Source: Aedes albopictus (lineage: Eukaryota > Arthropoda > Insecta > Diptera > Culicidae). From it: a stretch of DNA of 64,000 bases. This document shows positions 39,301 to 53,252 of the stretch, in pieces (position 1 is the first letter of the stretch; the number at the start of each line of letters is the position of its first letter). Position numbers and translations under genes: made by a program. Location of the stretch: NCBI RefSeq assembly GCF_035046485.1, contig NC_085137.1, forward strand, positions 458,299,004 to 458,363,003, written 5' to 3'. The notes under the pieces were generated by a model. That model was not told where the DNA came from, did not search any database, and worked only from the letters and a program-made list of their open reading frames with translations.

Positions 39301-39395
39301 AGCAGTTGCTGAGCCGCATCACAGTGGTTCAGGTTCAGCTGCGTTACCTGCACTGTGATTTGTTGCTCACTGCGGCTTTCTTGAAGGCCGGGCAC
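36372..39395 (-). pseudogene. ORF2 of element B: endonuclease-reverse transcriptase with an internal stop
   Basis: Same domain order as ORF2 of A. The endonuclease has GDFNAWAVEWGS, IIDVTF and HSDH. The usual Glu of the (S/A)EPYR motif is Asp (SDPYR, codon at 39252-39254), a change at a metal-binding position. An in-frame TGA at 38073-38075 replaces the Gly of KAPGPDG at the start of the reverse transcriptase; the same frame continues to 36372. Downstream, RT motifs are intact (LDVRNAF, GVPQGSILGP, FADD), and the C-terminal CPVCX8H motif is present. At the position aligned with A's ATG start, B reads GTG (about 39352-39354), so the start may instead be an upstream ATG at 39395 that overlaps ORF1 by 52 bases. 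Pol is most likely inactive unless the stop is read through. Confidence 0.85.
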
Positions 39396-40912
39396 CTTGG
39401 ACCACCCATCGGATGTCTGTTGTTCGAGGATTTCCCGGTACAGATCATGCAGATGGGCGGACTCGTGCAGCTTTGGGCCTTATGACCTTCAGCGCCGCAT
39501 CGCCTACACAGTTTGCGCCTGTCGGGGCCTTTGCAGTCCCACGACTTGTGTCCTGGTTCCAGACACCTGAAGCAAACCCCTGGTGGCTCGTGGACTGTCA
39601 GGTGACATACACACCAACCCACCTTTATGCTCCCTACTTTAACGGACTTTTTGACGTCCGCCACAGGTAGCTGAACCAAAGCTATCTGTGTCCCTGCTGG
39701 CCCTTTCCGTAGCTTAACGGCTGCGGCGGCCACCTGCACATCGCACTGTTGCCGCAGTGCCGTGACGAGCTCTTCCACTTCGGTGATCTCATCGATGTCC
39801 TTGACCTTCAGAGTCGCCTCATGTGTCAGAGCCCTCACTTGCACACCCTCACCAAGGACCTCTTCTGCCAGCCTCTTATAGGCGGCGCCCTTGTGCTCCT
39901 TCTGGCGCTTCAGCTCCAGGATCATCTCGCCCGTACGAGTACGTCTAATACTGCGTACGTCGGCTCCAAGACCCTCAAGCTTGGCGTCGCTTCGCATCAT
40001 CTTCAAGACGTCCGAGTACTTGGACTGTTCCGTCTTGATGACGATAGCGTCGCCTTTCTCGCGCCTGGCACCTGCCTTCCTACGCCTTGGCTTGGCGTCC
40101 TGCGCTACTACCTGCGGATTCGCCTTCTTCTTCCTCTTCCGCTCTACCTTCGTCCAAGGGGGGTCCTCCCCTTGGATCGTCCTACTCTGTGGCTGTTGAG
40201 GGCCCACTAGCGGTCGCAACCCCTTGTTCCCATCGTTCCGGGACGGGCCAGCCTTTTCAGGCCCACCCTTCCCAGCTTTCCGGGAACCCTGGCTGGGGTC
40301 CGACCTTCCGGCATTATTACCGACTTTCGGGGTAATGATTCGCCTGGCCTTGCGGGCACCGCCAGACAGCTCCTCGCCTGACGGTTGCCTCGCCCGCTTC
40401 TGCGATTGCTTGCCCCGTTTGTCGCGAGCAGTCGCTTCCGCCTTATTCGGACTTCCTGCGAAGGAGAAGGCCTCCGTTTGGGTAAACTTCGGCACTTTCT
40501 CATTTGCAGGCTCCGCTGCTGCAGCAGTCAGCAACGCGAGTGCCGCGTGCTCCTGCTTGGCATCGTCGATCGACGCCCTAAGTCGAAGCAAGGCCGTTTT
40601 CAGGTCCTTGCTTATGTTCGACTTAGTGGACGCAAAGTCGATGATTTTGCCAAGCTGCTGCTCAGCCACCTCTATTGCGGACCGTCCTTTGGATCCTCGG
40701 TTGACGGCCCTCAACAACCACGCTCCGTCCATAACCTCCACCGGCTGGCTTGCCGGGAAGTGGACTGGAGCACCCACGCTTGAGCTGCGTACGCAACTCC
40801 CAGCGCCTATCTCCTCACTTCTCCTTGTCGGAGATCTCATCAACCCGCTTCTTGCGAAAGGGTTGATCCCACCACTATTTCCACCTAGATTCTGATTTTT
40901 ATTTGACTTCAT
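39344..40912 (-). CDS. ORF1 (gag-like RNA-binding protein) of element B, 522 aa
   Basis: Uninterrupted frame. The N-terminal half is low in complexity and rich in basic residues, Ser, Gly and Pro (about residues 150-300 include KRARQPSG and KRKKKANP), probably disordered and able to enter the nucleus. A folded region, about 295-440, aligns with the C-terminal half of gag of A (EKGDAIVI, RRTRTGEMILELK, VRALTHEATLKVKDIDEIT). Three zinc knuckles follow: CFRCLEPGHKSWDC (447-460), CRRCGAEGHKAQSC (469-482) and a longer third one from CMIC to GGPRC (488-507). This three-knuckle C-terminus is typical of R1-clade ORF1. The start at 40912 is the first ATG after the 5' UTR. It sits upstream of ORF2 and overlaps it. 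Confidence 0.85.
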   Translation of the reverse strand: MKSNKNQNLGGNSGGINPFARSGLMRSPTRRSEEIGAGSCVRSSSVGAPVHFPASQPVEVMDGAWLLRAVNRGSKGRSAIEVAEQQLGKIIDFASTKSNISKDLKTALLRLRASIDDAKQEHAALALLTAAAAEPANEKVPKFTQTEAFSFAGSPNKAEATARDKRGKQSQKRARQPSGEELSGGARKARRIITPKVGNNAGRSDPSQGSRKAGKGGPEKAGPSRNDGNKGLRPLVGPQQPQSRTIQGEDPPWTKVERKRKKKANPQVVAQDAKPRRRKAGARREKGDAIVIKTEQSKYSDVLKMMRSDAKLEGLGADVRSIRRTRTGEMILELKRQKEHKGAAYKRLAEEVLGEGVQVRALTHEATLKVKDIDEITEVEELVTALRQQCDVQVAAAAVKLRKGPAGTQIALVQLPVADVKKSVKVGSIKVGWCVCHLTVHEPPGVCFRCLEPGHKSWDCKGPDRRKLCRRCGAEGHKAQSCTSPPICMICTGKSSNNRHPMGGPRCPAFKKAAVSNKSQCR

Positions 40913-41190
40913 GATTAAATCCCACGAGTAGCACGGGAAAGAATGTCCACCACGCCAGAGCCCTGCATTAACGCGGTAAGGGACAGCTTACTGTGGGGGG
41001 TGCCCAGGTACCCCACAGGCTCCGTTAAAGATCGAGCATCTTTTTCACCCCCTCGATCACTCATTCCTCAGCACGGGTCGCTTGACACCTTGAATTGGGG
41101 TTAGTAGTCCTATTCTTAGCCGGCGACTACGCGGCTGACTCGCAAGCGGGGGGGTGCGTCAGGCCCCAGGACTTTCGTCCCTGCTGCCCC

Positions 41191-44132
<2,942 letters not shown>

Positions 44133-45090
44133 CCGGTTTTGAAAAGGCTCAAGAGAGTATCAGTGTATTTCATCAGGGTTTCATCTGGCATCTAGGGCGT
44201 TTCAGGGGGTTCCATGGGGTTTCAGATGCGTGAATTCGGGGAATTGTAGGAGGTTCCGAAAGGGTTTCCATGGCGTTTCCATGGCGTTTCATTAGGTTCA
44301 TCCGGACGATTTAGGAAGAAGCTGGGGATTTCATAGGGGCTCCAGGAAGTTTCAAAGGGTTTTAAAGAATTTCAGGAGGTTGAAGAAAGGACCGTTCCGA
44401 AGGGTTTCACCAGAATACAAGAGGATTTAGGGCAGTTTGAGGTAGTTCCAGAAGCATTTGAGGAGTTTTCAGAGCCGTTTCGGTAGAATTCGAGCGGTCT
44501 CAGAGGTGTTTAATGACGGTTTAAGAGCGGAATTGAAGGGAAGGCATTGATAAAACTCTCATGTAAGCCTTCTAAACTCATGGAGCCCCTTGAAACCTCC
44601 CTTGAACCTTCTATAATCAGCTGAAACCACATACACAGATCAAAAAAAGAGTGCACATGATTGGAGCGTGGGATATCACAGAAGTTTACATGACATATCA
44701 TGTAAAAGTTATAAAATATCATGTTAACTTCCATTATATGTCATTTAATACAGCATGACTCTGTGTGTTTACATGACATATAACACAAATTTACATGATA
44801 TGTCATGTAAACCATAATAACAGTAAGTTTACATGACTCAACTGAATTTTATATGACGTGTAATTATTTTTATCTGTGTAGAAACAATCTGAAATGTGCT
44901 GAAGGCAGAGGTCGCAATTTCATAGGCGTCGTACACGTTTGTTGTACCTGGATTCATCACCGGGGTCATATGTGACACCTTCGGCGCCAAAGGGTCTTTG
45001 AAACGCTTTTTGAATCCATTTGGAATGCTCTCTGTAATCCCATGAAATCAACCGAAAGGCCCTGTATTCCCCAAAACGGCCCTGAGCCGT
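44133..45090. repeat. degenerate GGTTTCA/GGGGTTCC repeat, interrupted by a MITE
   Basis: Diverged units around GTTTCAGGGGGTTCCATGGG on the left (to 44631) and the opposite orientation on the right (44881-45090, for example TTTGAAACGC and CCATGAAATC). It resembles the block at 25850-26188. A MITE occupies 44632-44880. Confidence 0.6.
44632..44880. mobile_element. 249-bp MITE with TACACAGATMAAAA ends
   Basis: Left end TACACAGATCAAAAA and right end TTTTTATCTGTGTA, with TA at both tips as likely target. The interior repeats the sub-palindrome TTTACATGACATATCATG and variants several times in both orientations, so the whole element can fold. Confidence 0.75.
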
Positions 45091-45159
45091 GTATTTTGAC
45101 AGATTTGAGAATCATAAATGAAAGTTAGAATCTATTTCTACTATAATTGCATTTTTTTT

Positions 45160-45222
45160 TTCTATATAGGTATATATAGGTATATATATATTTTTCTATA
45201 TAGGTATATATATTCTATATAG
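45160..45222. repeat. TATATAGG-type microsatellite
   Basis: Four imperfect TATATAGGTATATA units after a T-run. Confidence 0.8.
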
Positions 45223-45424
45223 GTATATACGGTGCTATACGATGATAGTTTCTTAAGAAAGTCACATCTAGAAGCTGCTTTTTCATGACTGACCAAAATA
45301 CACAATGACACAAAATAAATATGTACCTAAGGTGAGAAAAATACGTCAATTCTTTTGATAAGTGTGAGAAGGGTTCGGTTCACCGTAGCTGGATTAATTC
45401 AGGGCTGAAGAATGTCTAACCAAA

Positions 45425-46545
45425 ATCCCAAACAAATTATTGGAGGAATTCCTGGAGAAATCCAAGTAGAAATTCCTAGGGAAAACTCTAGAGCAATTCG
45501 GAAAACTCATGGAGAAAATACATAGAGTTATACCCGGAGGAAATCTAGAAGACATTTTTGTTTGAACTTCTATAGAAGATTTGCGCAGACATCTGTGGAA
45601 GAATGTTTGAAAAAAAAATCCAGCCTTTCCATTATAATCCTCCAAAAATCTATGAAGGAATTCTGGGAAAAAATCAAAAAAAAATCCTAGGGCGTTTTCT
45701 AAGACTTTTCTTTTTAGAATTGCTGTTTTTTTTTTTTCAAATGAATCCGTGGGAGATTTTCAAAGAAGGAATCTCCATATGTGTTTATTTAAAATCGTGG
45801 GGTACTTTTGAGAAAGTTTGTAGAAGGTTTCTTAGAGGAATCTTTTAAAAAAAATTCTGGGAAAATCTTCAGAGACGCTTCTGAGGGGATCTGAGGAATT
45901 TCTGAAGATGTTCATGAGTTGATTTCTGAAGCAATTTGTGCAAAATTGACTATCCCTGAAAGATTTTGTGAAAGAAATTCATGCAAAGACTGTGGAAGCC
46001 ATCCGTGGAAGAATTTCTTATAGTGTTTGTTGATATTTCTGGAAAAAAAATCTAGAGTTTAAAAAAATCCGAAGAAGATTTTGTGAAAAAATGTCGGGAG
46101 CGGTCACGTCGTGTACTGAGTACACGCACCATGAAAAATGCACGCTTGTGGTACACAGCGTGAGCGCGGTGTCGTTGCAGGTAGTCAAAGACGCGACTGC
46201 TCGAGGGTTAAAGAAGTCTCAAGTAGAAGTCTGTATGAGCCCAATGAGAATTTTCCATGGGATTTATGATAGAATTTCTTCAAGAATCCCTGGAAAACTT
46301 TTAAGAAATCCAAGAAAGATTTTCCAAATGAATCTCAGAATTAATTTTGAAAATAATCCATGAAAGAATTACCGAAGAAAAGGGAATTCTTAGAAAAATG
46401 TCATATGGAATCTGTGTAGGAAGTTCTTAAGGAAAATTTGAAGAAAATTTCTTAATACTTTTGAATTAGGCCATAGGAAATTTATGAAAAGAATCACTCA
46501 GAAAATTACTGAAGGGACCTGTTGGGGTTGGACATGTTGGAATTC
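45425..46545. repeat. 12-bp degenerate repeat, highly eroded block
   Basis: GGAATTCCTGGAG-type units at the left, progressively more eroded to the right. A non-repeat GC-richer segment of about 125 bases (46090-46215) interrupts it and contains the palindrome CGTGTACTGAGTACACG. Confidence 0.65.
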
Positions 46546-46589
46546 TTTAGAGCCAGGAATACAAGATGTAGAATCCAGAAACGCTAAAA

Positions 46590-47525
46590 ACGTACGCAGT
46601 AGACCGGCCCAAATACAAAAATGTCGACGAATTCCACGGGGCACCCTCTAGAATCGTGCCTTTGGATGAGAAGAACAATCTGTGAAAGTTTCAGCTCAAT
46701 CGGTTAAAAAATGAGCTGGCGCAAATTAGTTGAAGGTTTGTATGGGATTTTCACCCCAAATATATGGGAAATTGGATGACCTCCAGTCCCTTATTCAGCA
46801 TGCCGGTTTGGCGTGTTCGACTTGGCTCAGAATTGAAAAAAATAGTAGTTGATACCCTATAGAACAACTTTGTAGAAGACCATATCATGATAAAATTTAA
46901 TTTAGTTGCTGTTTTAGCTAACGAAAGCAGGATGAGTTCTTCTGCCCCCGTTTACTCTCGGTTGTTACATGTAGCACGTGTTTGCCTTTCGAAACTTGCG
47001 CGCTACATCATAGGCAGCTATGTAATTCTTCATTGTCTCGATAACCGTCCCCGTGCGTGAACAATTGAAATGAAAGACAACATAGCCGCCTAGGATGTAG
47101 CTCGCAAGTTTCGAACGGCAAACACGTGCTGCATGTAACAACCGAATGTAAACTGGGGAAGATGTCCTCATTCTGCTTTCGTTGGCTGAAACCGCAACTA
47201 ATTTTAGTTTTATCGTGATATGGTCTTCTACAAAGTTGTTCATTAGGGTATTAACTACCATTCTTTCAATTCTGAGCCAAATCGAACTCGCCAAACCGGC
47301 GTGCTGAATGAGAGACTGGAGGTCATCCAATTTCCCATATATTTGGACAGAACATCCCATACAAACCTTCAACTCATTTGCGCCAGCTCAGTTTTCAACC
47401 GATTGAGCTGAATCTTTCACAAATTGTTCTTCTCATCCTAAGGCACGATTCTAGAGGTTGCCCCGTGAATTTTGACAACTTTTTTTTTCTCACCATACAA
47501 ATGTGGGCCAGTCTAGTACGCAGTG
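46590..47525. mobile_element. ~935-bp foldback element
   Basis: Two long inverted arms around a centre near 47055. Outer pairs include ACGGGGCACCCTCTAGAATCG with its near-complement at about 47443-47468; inner pairs include GGAAATTGGATGACCTCCAG and AACACGTGCTGCATGT. Arms differ by many substitutions, so the insertion is old. No coding capacity, and the target duplication is unclear. Confidence 0.65.
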
Positions 47526-47880
47526 CTGAAAATTTCATTTCGTCATATCTAAATTCAACCACGTACAGTTCATTTTAGATGCTGAACTTGAGAATATGGT
47601 ATATGAAGAACTTGTGCGGCTAGACCAGTTCTGTAAGAAAGTCACGGAAAAAACGCTACTTTTCGAATATTCAAGGTAAATGTCACGGACATCCTTCGAA
47701 AAGTGCCAATGATATTCACGGTAATATCATTTGGCATTTTTCAAAGTTAGCCCGTGATATTTACCTTAAATATTCGAAAAGTAGTGTTTTTTCCGTGACT
47801 TTCTTGCAGAGCTGGTCTGCTTCTAAAATGAGCTGTAGGTGGTTGAATTTAGATATGACGAAATGAAATTTTCAGCACTG
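47520..47880. mobile_element. ~360-bp foldback element with CAGTGCTGAAAATTTC ends
   Basis: Ends CAGTGCTGAAAATTTCATTT and its complement, with a second inverted pair inside (CGTGAC, TTCGAATATT). It touches the right end of the preceding foldback, so one may have inserted at the tip of the other. CAGTG ends recall hAT elements, but no 8-bp duplication is evident. Confidence 0.65.
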
Positions 47881-47984
47881 GGCATAAGTAATGATTATTT
47901 TAACAAAATCAACAATTCTCACACTGATTTGATCCTACTCCCTAATTATTACCAACATTTTTTTCTCTTATGTTCCTTCTCTCT

Positions 47985-48259
47985 CTCTCTCTTCTTGGCG
48001 TAACGTCCTCACTGGGACAAAGCCTGCTTCTCAGCTGTGTTCTATGAGCACTTCCACAGTTATTAACTGAGAGCTTCCTCTGCCAATGACCATTTTGCAT
48101 GTGTATATCGTGTGGCAGGCACGAAGATACTCTATGACCAAGGAAGTCAAGGAAATTTCCTTTACGAAAAGATCCTGGACCGACCGGGAATCGAACCCGT
48201 CACCCTCAGCATGGTCATGCTGAATACCCGTGCGTTTACCGCCTCGGCTATATGGGCCC
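47985..48259 (-). mobile_element. tRNA-derived SINE, Feilai-type
   Basis: On the minus strand a tRNA-like head starts at 48259. Box A TAGCCGAGGCGG (48250-48239) and box B GGTTCGATTCC (48197-48187) match the Pol III internal promoter consensus perfectly. The tRNA-unrelated body includes the words GAGAAGCAGGCTTTGTCCCA and GAGGACGTTACGCCAAGAAG, and the element ends in a GA-rich tail. I recognise this layout and body as the Aedes Feilai-type SINE; the family name is from memory. Box conservation suggests a fairly young copy. Confidence 0.8.
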
Positions 48260-48464
48260 TTATGTGGCTCCAAATTTCAGGCAATAACCACTTGTATATA
48301 AACCCACAATCTACGCTATGCTTCCTCTTTACCAACGGATAGGTGATAACAATAAAAACCAATCTCTCTACTTGCTATAGCGAGTCATTGAAAAAATCAC
48401 AATATTCATCTACGCAGGCCAAACAAGTCGGCATTCGGCACAAGTTACCAGAAAAAAAAAATCA

Positions 48465-49285
48465 AAAAGATTTCAGGAAAGATTCTCAAGTATAATTTCT
48501 AAAGGGATCCCTGAAAGATTTTCAGATAGGAATTCAGAATTTCAGAAGAAATTCCTGGAGCGATTTTCAAAGCCATTGTTCAAAACAGTTTCTCTATAAG
48601 AAAATTCAAAGGAACCTTTGAAGAAATTAATGATTCAATATCTAGAGGAATCTCTGGAATTTTTTAAAGAATCCCTGGTGGAGTTTCTACTCAAACTCAT
48701 GGAGAATTAACTGAAAAGATTCATGGAGAAACTTCTAAAATTTAAAAAGAAGAGAGACTTCTAAAAGCCAGAGTTTTTAAAGAAATCCATGTAAATTCTT
48801 AGGTTTTCCAAAAGAATCCGTAGGGTTAATATTTTGACTAAGAATTTCAAAAAAAAAATCCTGGGGAATTATTCAAAGAAAGCTCTGTAGAAATTTGTGA
48901 ACAAATATCTAGAGGAATTTTTCCAGAAATTCATGAAGGAAAATCTGAAGTAATTCACATTCAACACTAGTTAAAATTTAAAAACAGTTCGCCATCAATC
49001 CAATTTTGCAAAAGAAAAATTAAAAATGATATTTAAACCATTGCAAGAAAAACATTAAAGGACGCGGAAGTTCCTTTGAATTTCACTACTGCGTTAATCC
49101 TCGAACAGATTGGCCTATTTTGTCTGTGACTAACAGACTACTACAAGTGCTCGACTGAAGAAATACCAAAAAAGTTCCTGGTGGAATCATTGGAAAAATC
49201 CCTAGAGGTATCACCGGAGCAAATTGGAGAAATTCCTGGAGGGAACCTAGGATTCTTGCAAAAGTTATTTTTGGAATACCCACAT
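48465..49285. repeat. 12-bp degenerate repeat, eroded block
   Basis: Diverged GGAATTCTGGA/AAATTCCTGGAG units with A-runs. Coding signal absent. Confidence 0.6.
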
Positions 49286-49436
49286 AGCGTAAGTAGCTTT
49301 TTCTTTTTTCTTACTCATTCTCCTCGATAAACACGAGAAATAGCTAGATGAAAGAAGGGACAAGTGCCTCTTCCATCCTACTTATTCTCGTGTTTTTTAG
49401 GAGAGTGGGTAAGAAAAAGAAAAAACTGCCTACGCC
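49286..49436. mobile_element. ~150-bp MITE with GCGTAAGTAGCTTTTTC-type ends
   Basis: Left GCGTAAGTAGCTTTTTCTTT pairs with right GAAAAAACTGCCTACGC; an inner pair is AAACACGAGAA and TTCTCGTGTTT. It is embedded in the 12-bp repeat. The target duplication is not clear. Confidence 0.6.
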
Positions 49437-49439
49437 AGC

Positions 49440-49862
49440 GACAACAACAGAAATTCCTTCAAATATTCCTGATTTCTGGTAGAATCCCCAAGTAAGTTTT
49501 TCTGGAATTCCTCTGGCAAATCATACTGGGAATCCACCAAGAATTCTTGTAGCACTCCCAAGAGCAATTACTGGAAAAATCCCAGCTGATAATGCTTGAG
49601 AAATCTTAGTAGGAATATCTGCTGATACTTTTCCTAATTCCTAAAGGAATTCCTGAAGAAATCCCTGAATGAATCGCAAAAGAATTCCCTTGGAAAAATC
49701 ACAGAAAGGATATGTATAGAAATCCTCTGAAGCAATTGTTTTTTTTTTAATGAATCCCATAAAATATTTGGGAAGGAATTCTAAGAGGGTTTTTTCCCAA
49801 GATTTCTCTACAAATGTTGCCAGGAACACCTGATGACATTCTCAAAAAAAAAATCCTGCTAG
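49440..49862. repeat. 12-bp degenerate repeat, mixed orientation
   Basis: Units in both orientations (for example TTCCTCTGGC near 49507 and CTAAAGGAATTCCTGAAG near 49640). Confidence 0.6.
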
Positions 49863-49866
49863 GATT

Positions 49867-50029
49867 GGGCTTTGTGGCCGTGTGGTTAGCGGCGTCAGTC
49901 GTTTAGGCGTATTGTGAGTGTCAAACGAAAAATCCTCCACTGGTCCACTGGGTGTTCCGTGTTGTACGTTGCCTTATGTTAGTGATTGTTCAGTCTGTGC
50001 AACCACTGGTTGAAGACGGTGTAAAAAAA
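49867..50029 (+). mobile_element. tRNA-related SINE lacking box B
   Basis: The head GGCTTTGTGGCCGTGTGGTT is followed by an A-box-like TGGTTAGCGGC, then after about 50 bases a tRNA-unrelated body (TCCTCCACTGGTCCACTGGG, GTTGAAGACGGTGT) and a short poly(A). No GGTTCGANTCC box B is present, so part of the head has apparently been deleted. Confidence 0.55.
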
Positions 50030-50335
50030 TAACATTTGGGGTTCCCGATTTGTCCCGAGGTTCCTTCCAAGAGTCCACTTTAAGGTTATCCAGTTGTCCA
50101 GGGATTTCACAAAGAATTTCTTCATGAATTTCTTCAGGGATTTTTCCGTTTCGCAATAATTTCTCTCATAATTTCTCCAAGAAATACAAGAAATACATAA
50201 GATCCAGGGATACAAATACTCTAAGAATACCTGGTATTCCTTCGGAAATCCTTCCTGTGGTCCCTTCAGAAATGTTTGCAAGGATTTATCCAGGAATTCC
50301 TCTTAGGATTTCTCTAGGCATTTCTACAAATATAA
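50030..50335. repeat. 12-bp degenerate repeat, inverted orientation
   Basis: Units of the TTTCTTCAGGGATTTC type on the plus strand. Confidence 0.6.
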
Positions 50336-50447
50336 GCACAAGAACTTTATGACATCATTACTAGAAATTATTGCTGAGATTCCTTCAACAATTTCTGTTG
50401 TAATCAATTGCAGGATTTCTCCAAAAATGTGCAGTTCGCATTGGCAA

Positions 50448-51000
50448 TAGGACACGATCGGTGAAGTACTAGAATTGAAGTAATGAGCTGAATTTTTGTA
50501 TGGTGAGAAGGTCGATTCTCCGTTTCTGCAATGAAATGGTTCAAAAAGCGTGGGTATTATGATTCTTTGCCTAATTTGATGCTGTTTGAGCAAAACTTTG
50601 GGTAACTGTGTTTATTTATTTATTTATTTATTTATTTGTAAGGTAATTCATCTGACAATAGTTATTAGTCTTAATGAATCTTATATACTATTTCTAAACC
50701 TATTTACACTCATTCCGAAGTCAAAATTAGGATACGCATCATTAAAAATACTCATCATTGAGCGAATGGGCTCATTAACATCATAGTTATGTTATGTTGT
50801 TTGCGTTGCAAGAAATGGAGAAAACAACAACAGGGTTACCCAAAGTTTTGCTCAAACATTATCAAATTAAGCAAGAAATCATCATACCCACGCTTTTTAG
50901 TCCATTCAATTTCATTGCAGAAACGGTAAATTGGCCTTCTCACCATACTAAAATTCAGCTCATTACTTCAATTCTAGTACTTCACCGATTGTGTCCTGTT
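50448..51000. mobile_element. ~550-bp foldback with an insertion in its loop
   Basis: Left arm 50448-50605 and right arm about 50832-51000 are inverted copies (TCGGTGAAGTACTAGAATTG outside; AGCAAAACTTTGGGTAAC inside). The spacer begins with a TTTA microsatellite (50608-50637) and GTAAGGTAATTCATCTGACA, which looks like the tailed 3' end of a minus-strand non-LTR fragment inserted into the loop. Confidence 0.6.
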
Positions 51001-51017
51001 CTCTTGAGATTGTTTAA

Positions 51018-51477
51018 TGAACTACAGCTGGGATTTTTCCAGGACTGCTACTGGGATTCTTCTAAACATTTCTGGTAGAAGTCGTCAAGATTTTTTGCAA
51101 GACCTGCAGAGTATCCTTCAGGAATTCCTGGAAGACTTTCAAGAGTACTGAGGAATATTGAAAATGTCTAAGAAATCTCAGCAAGAAATCCCAATGAAAT
51201 CCTAGTAGGTATTTCAGTAGTAATTACTAGTATTTCAAGAGAAACTCATAGAGAAATCCTTGAGAAAAATCTGACGGAATCATAGCTGGAATTTCTGAAA
51301 GAATTTCAAGAAGACTCCCTGGAAGAATCCCGAAGTAATCCAAGGAAGTATATTCGGAGGAATCCCAGCAGACATCCCCAGATGAATTCCAAGAGAAATT
51401 GCTGGAGAAATCTTCTGTAAAATCCTCTTGGAATTCCTCCAGGAATGCCTGATGGGTTTTTGGTAGAAATTTCTGCT
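51018..51477. repeat. 12-bp degenerate repeat flanking the RTE fragment
   Basis: Starts in the inverted orientation and switches to GGAAGAATCCC-type units. It ends where RTE coding sequence begins. Confidence 0.6.
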
Positions 51478-53252
51478 GAGAGTGCAGAGCGGTTCTGGAG
51501 GAGAAGGATGCAGCGCGGGCGGTAATGCTGCAGCATGAAACCCGACAGAATGTGGAGCGATACAGACAGAAGCGGAAGCAGCAGACCCGTCTCTTCCGGG
51601 AGAAAAAGCGCCGCCTGGAAGAAGCGGAGTGCGAGGAAATGGAACTGCTGTGCCGTTCACAGGAAACACGCAAGTTCTACCAGAAGCTCAACGCATCCCG
51701 CAAAGGCTACGTGCCGCAAGCCGAAATATGCAGGGATAAGGAAGGGAGCCTCCTGACGGACAAACGTGAGGTGATCGAAAGGTGGAAGCAGCACTTCGAC
51801 GAGCACCTGAATGGCGAAGAGAATGTAGGCACGGAGGACCAAGGCAGCGGAGGAAATGACTATGTTGGTGCAGCAGAGGACGGGAACGAACCAACTCCCA
51901 CGCTGAGGGAAGTTAAGGATGCCATCCACCAGCTCAAAAACAACAAAGCGGCTGGTAAGGACGGTATCGCAGCAGAACTCATCAAGATGGGCCCGGAAAA
52001 GTTGGCCACCTGTCTGCACCAGTTAGTAGTCAAGATCTGGGAAACTGAACAGCTACCGGAGGAGTGGAAGGAAGGGATAATCTGTCCCATCCACAAGAAA
52101 GGCGACAAGTTAATGTGTGAGAACTTTCGAGCGATCACCGTTTTGAATGCCACCTACAAAGTGCTATCCCAGATCATCTTCCGTCGTCTTTCACTTAAAG
52201 TAAATGAGTTCGTGGGAAGTTACCAAGCCGGTTTCATCGACGGCCGGTCGACAACGGACCAGATCTTCACCGTACGGCAAATCCTCCAGAAATGCCGTGA
52301 ATACCAGGTCCCAACGCATCACCTGTTCATCGACTTCAAAGCGGCATACGACAGTATCGACCGCACAGAGCTATGGAAAATTATGGACGAGAACAGCTTT
52401 CCCGGGAAGCTGACTAGACTGATAAGAGCAACGATGGACGGTGTGCAGAACAGCGTAAGGATTTCGGGTGAGCTATCCAGTTCATCTCGACGGGGACTAC
52501 GACAAGGTGATGGATTTTCCTGCCTACTATTCAACATCGCCCTGGAAGGTGTTATGCGACAAGCCGGGCTCAACAGTCGGGGTACGATCTTCACGAAATC
52601 CAGCCAATTTGTCTGTTTTGCGGATGACATGGATATTATTGCCAGAACATTTGGAACGGTGGCAGAACAGTACACCCGCCTGAAACGTGAAGCAGCAAAG
52701 GTCGGACTGGTGGTGAATGCGGCTAAGACAAAGTACTTGCTGGTAGGTGGGACTGAGCGAGACAGGACAAGCCTTGGCAGCAATGTTACGATAGACGGGG
52801 ATACTTTCGAGGTGGTAGAAGAATTCGTCTACCTCGGTTCCTTGCTAACGGCTGACAATAACGTGAGCCGTGAAATACGAAGGCGCATCATCAGGGGAAG
52901 TCGTGCCTACTATGGGCTCCAGAAGAAACTGCGGTCAAAAAAGATTCACCCCCGCACCAAATTTACCATGTACAAGACGTTAATAAGACCGGTGGTTCTC
53001 TACGGACACGAGACATGGACGATGCTCGAGGAGGACCTGCAAGCACTCGGAGTTTTCGAGCGACGGGTGCTAAGGACGATCTTCAGCGGTGTGCAGGAGA
53101 ACGGTGTGTGGCGGAGAAGGATGAACCACGAGCTCGCTGCACTTTACGGCGAACACAGTATCCAGAAAGTGGCCAAAACTGGAAGGATACGGTGGGCAGG
53201 GCATGTTGCAAGAATTTCCAGTAAGAATATGAAGAGCAACTCGTGCAAGTAA
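51478..53252 (+). pseudogene. RTE-type non-LTR retrotransposon fragment: reverse transcriptase
   Basis: An open frame begins upstream of the first ATG (51525) and continues without a stop to 53250. Counting from that Met, the protein has KAAGKDG at 141-147, a fingers region CENFRAITVLN at 198-208, motif A LFIDFKAAYD at 267-276, motif B GLRQGDG at 324-330 and catalytic FADD at 365-368. The C-terminal RTE signatures RTKFTMYKTLIRPVVLYG and GRIRWAGHVAR follow. The APE endonuclease that should precede RT is absent, and the C-terminal tail after GHVAR is replaced by 12-bp repeat sequence (from about 53215), so it is truncated at both ends. The lack of stops over 575 codons implies a recent arrival. 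Confidence 0.8.

Noticed and set aside
36372..39395. Two separate pol genes in element B
   Set aside because: Both parts are in the same frame and align consecutively to ORF2 of A; a single TGA at 38073-38075 separates them.
48187..48259. Functional tRNA gene
   Set aside because: The tRNA-like head is joined to a SINE body and tail; no cognate acceptor-stem pairing could be confirmed.
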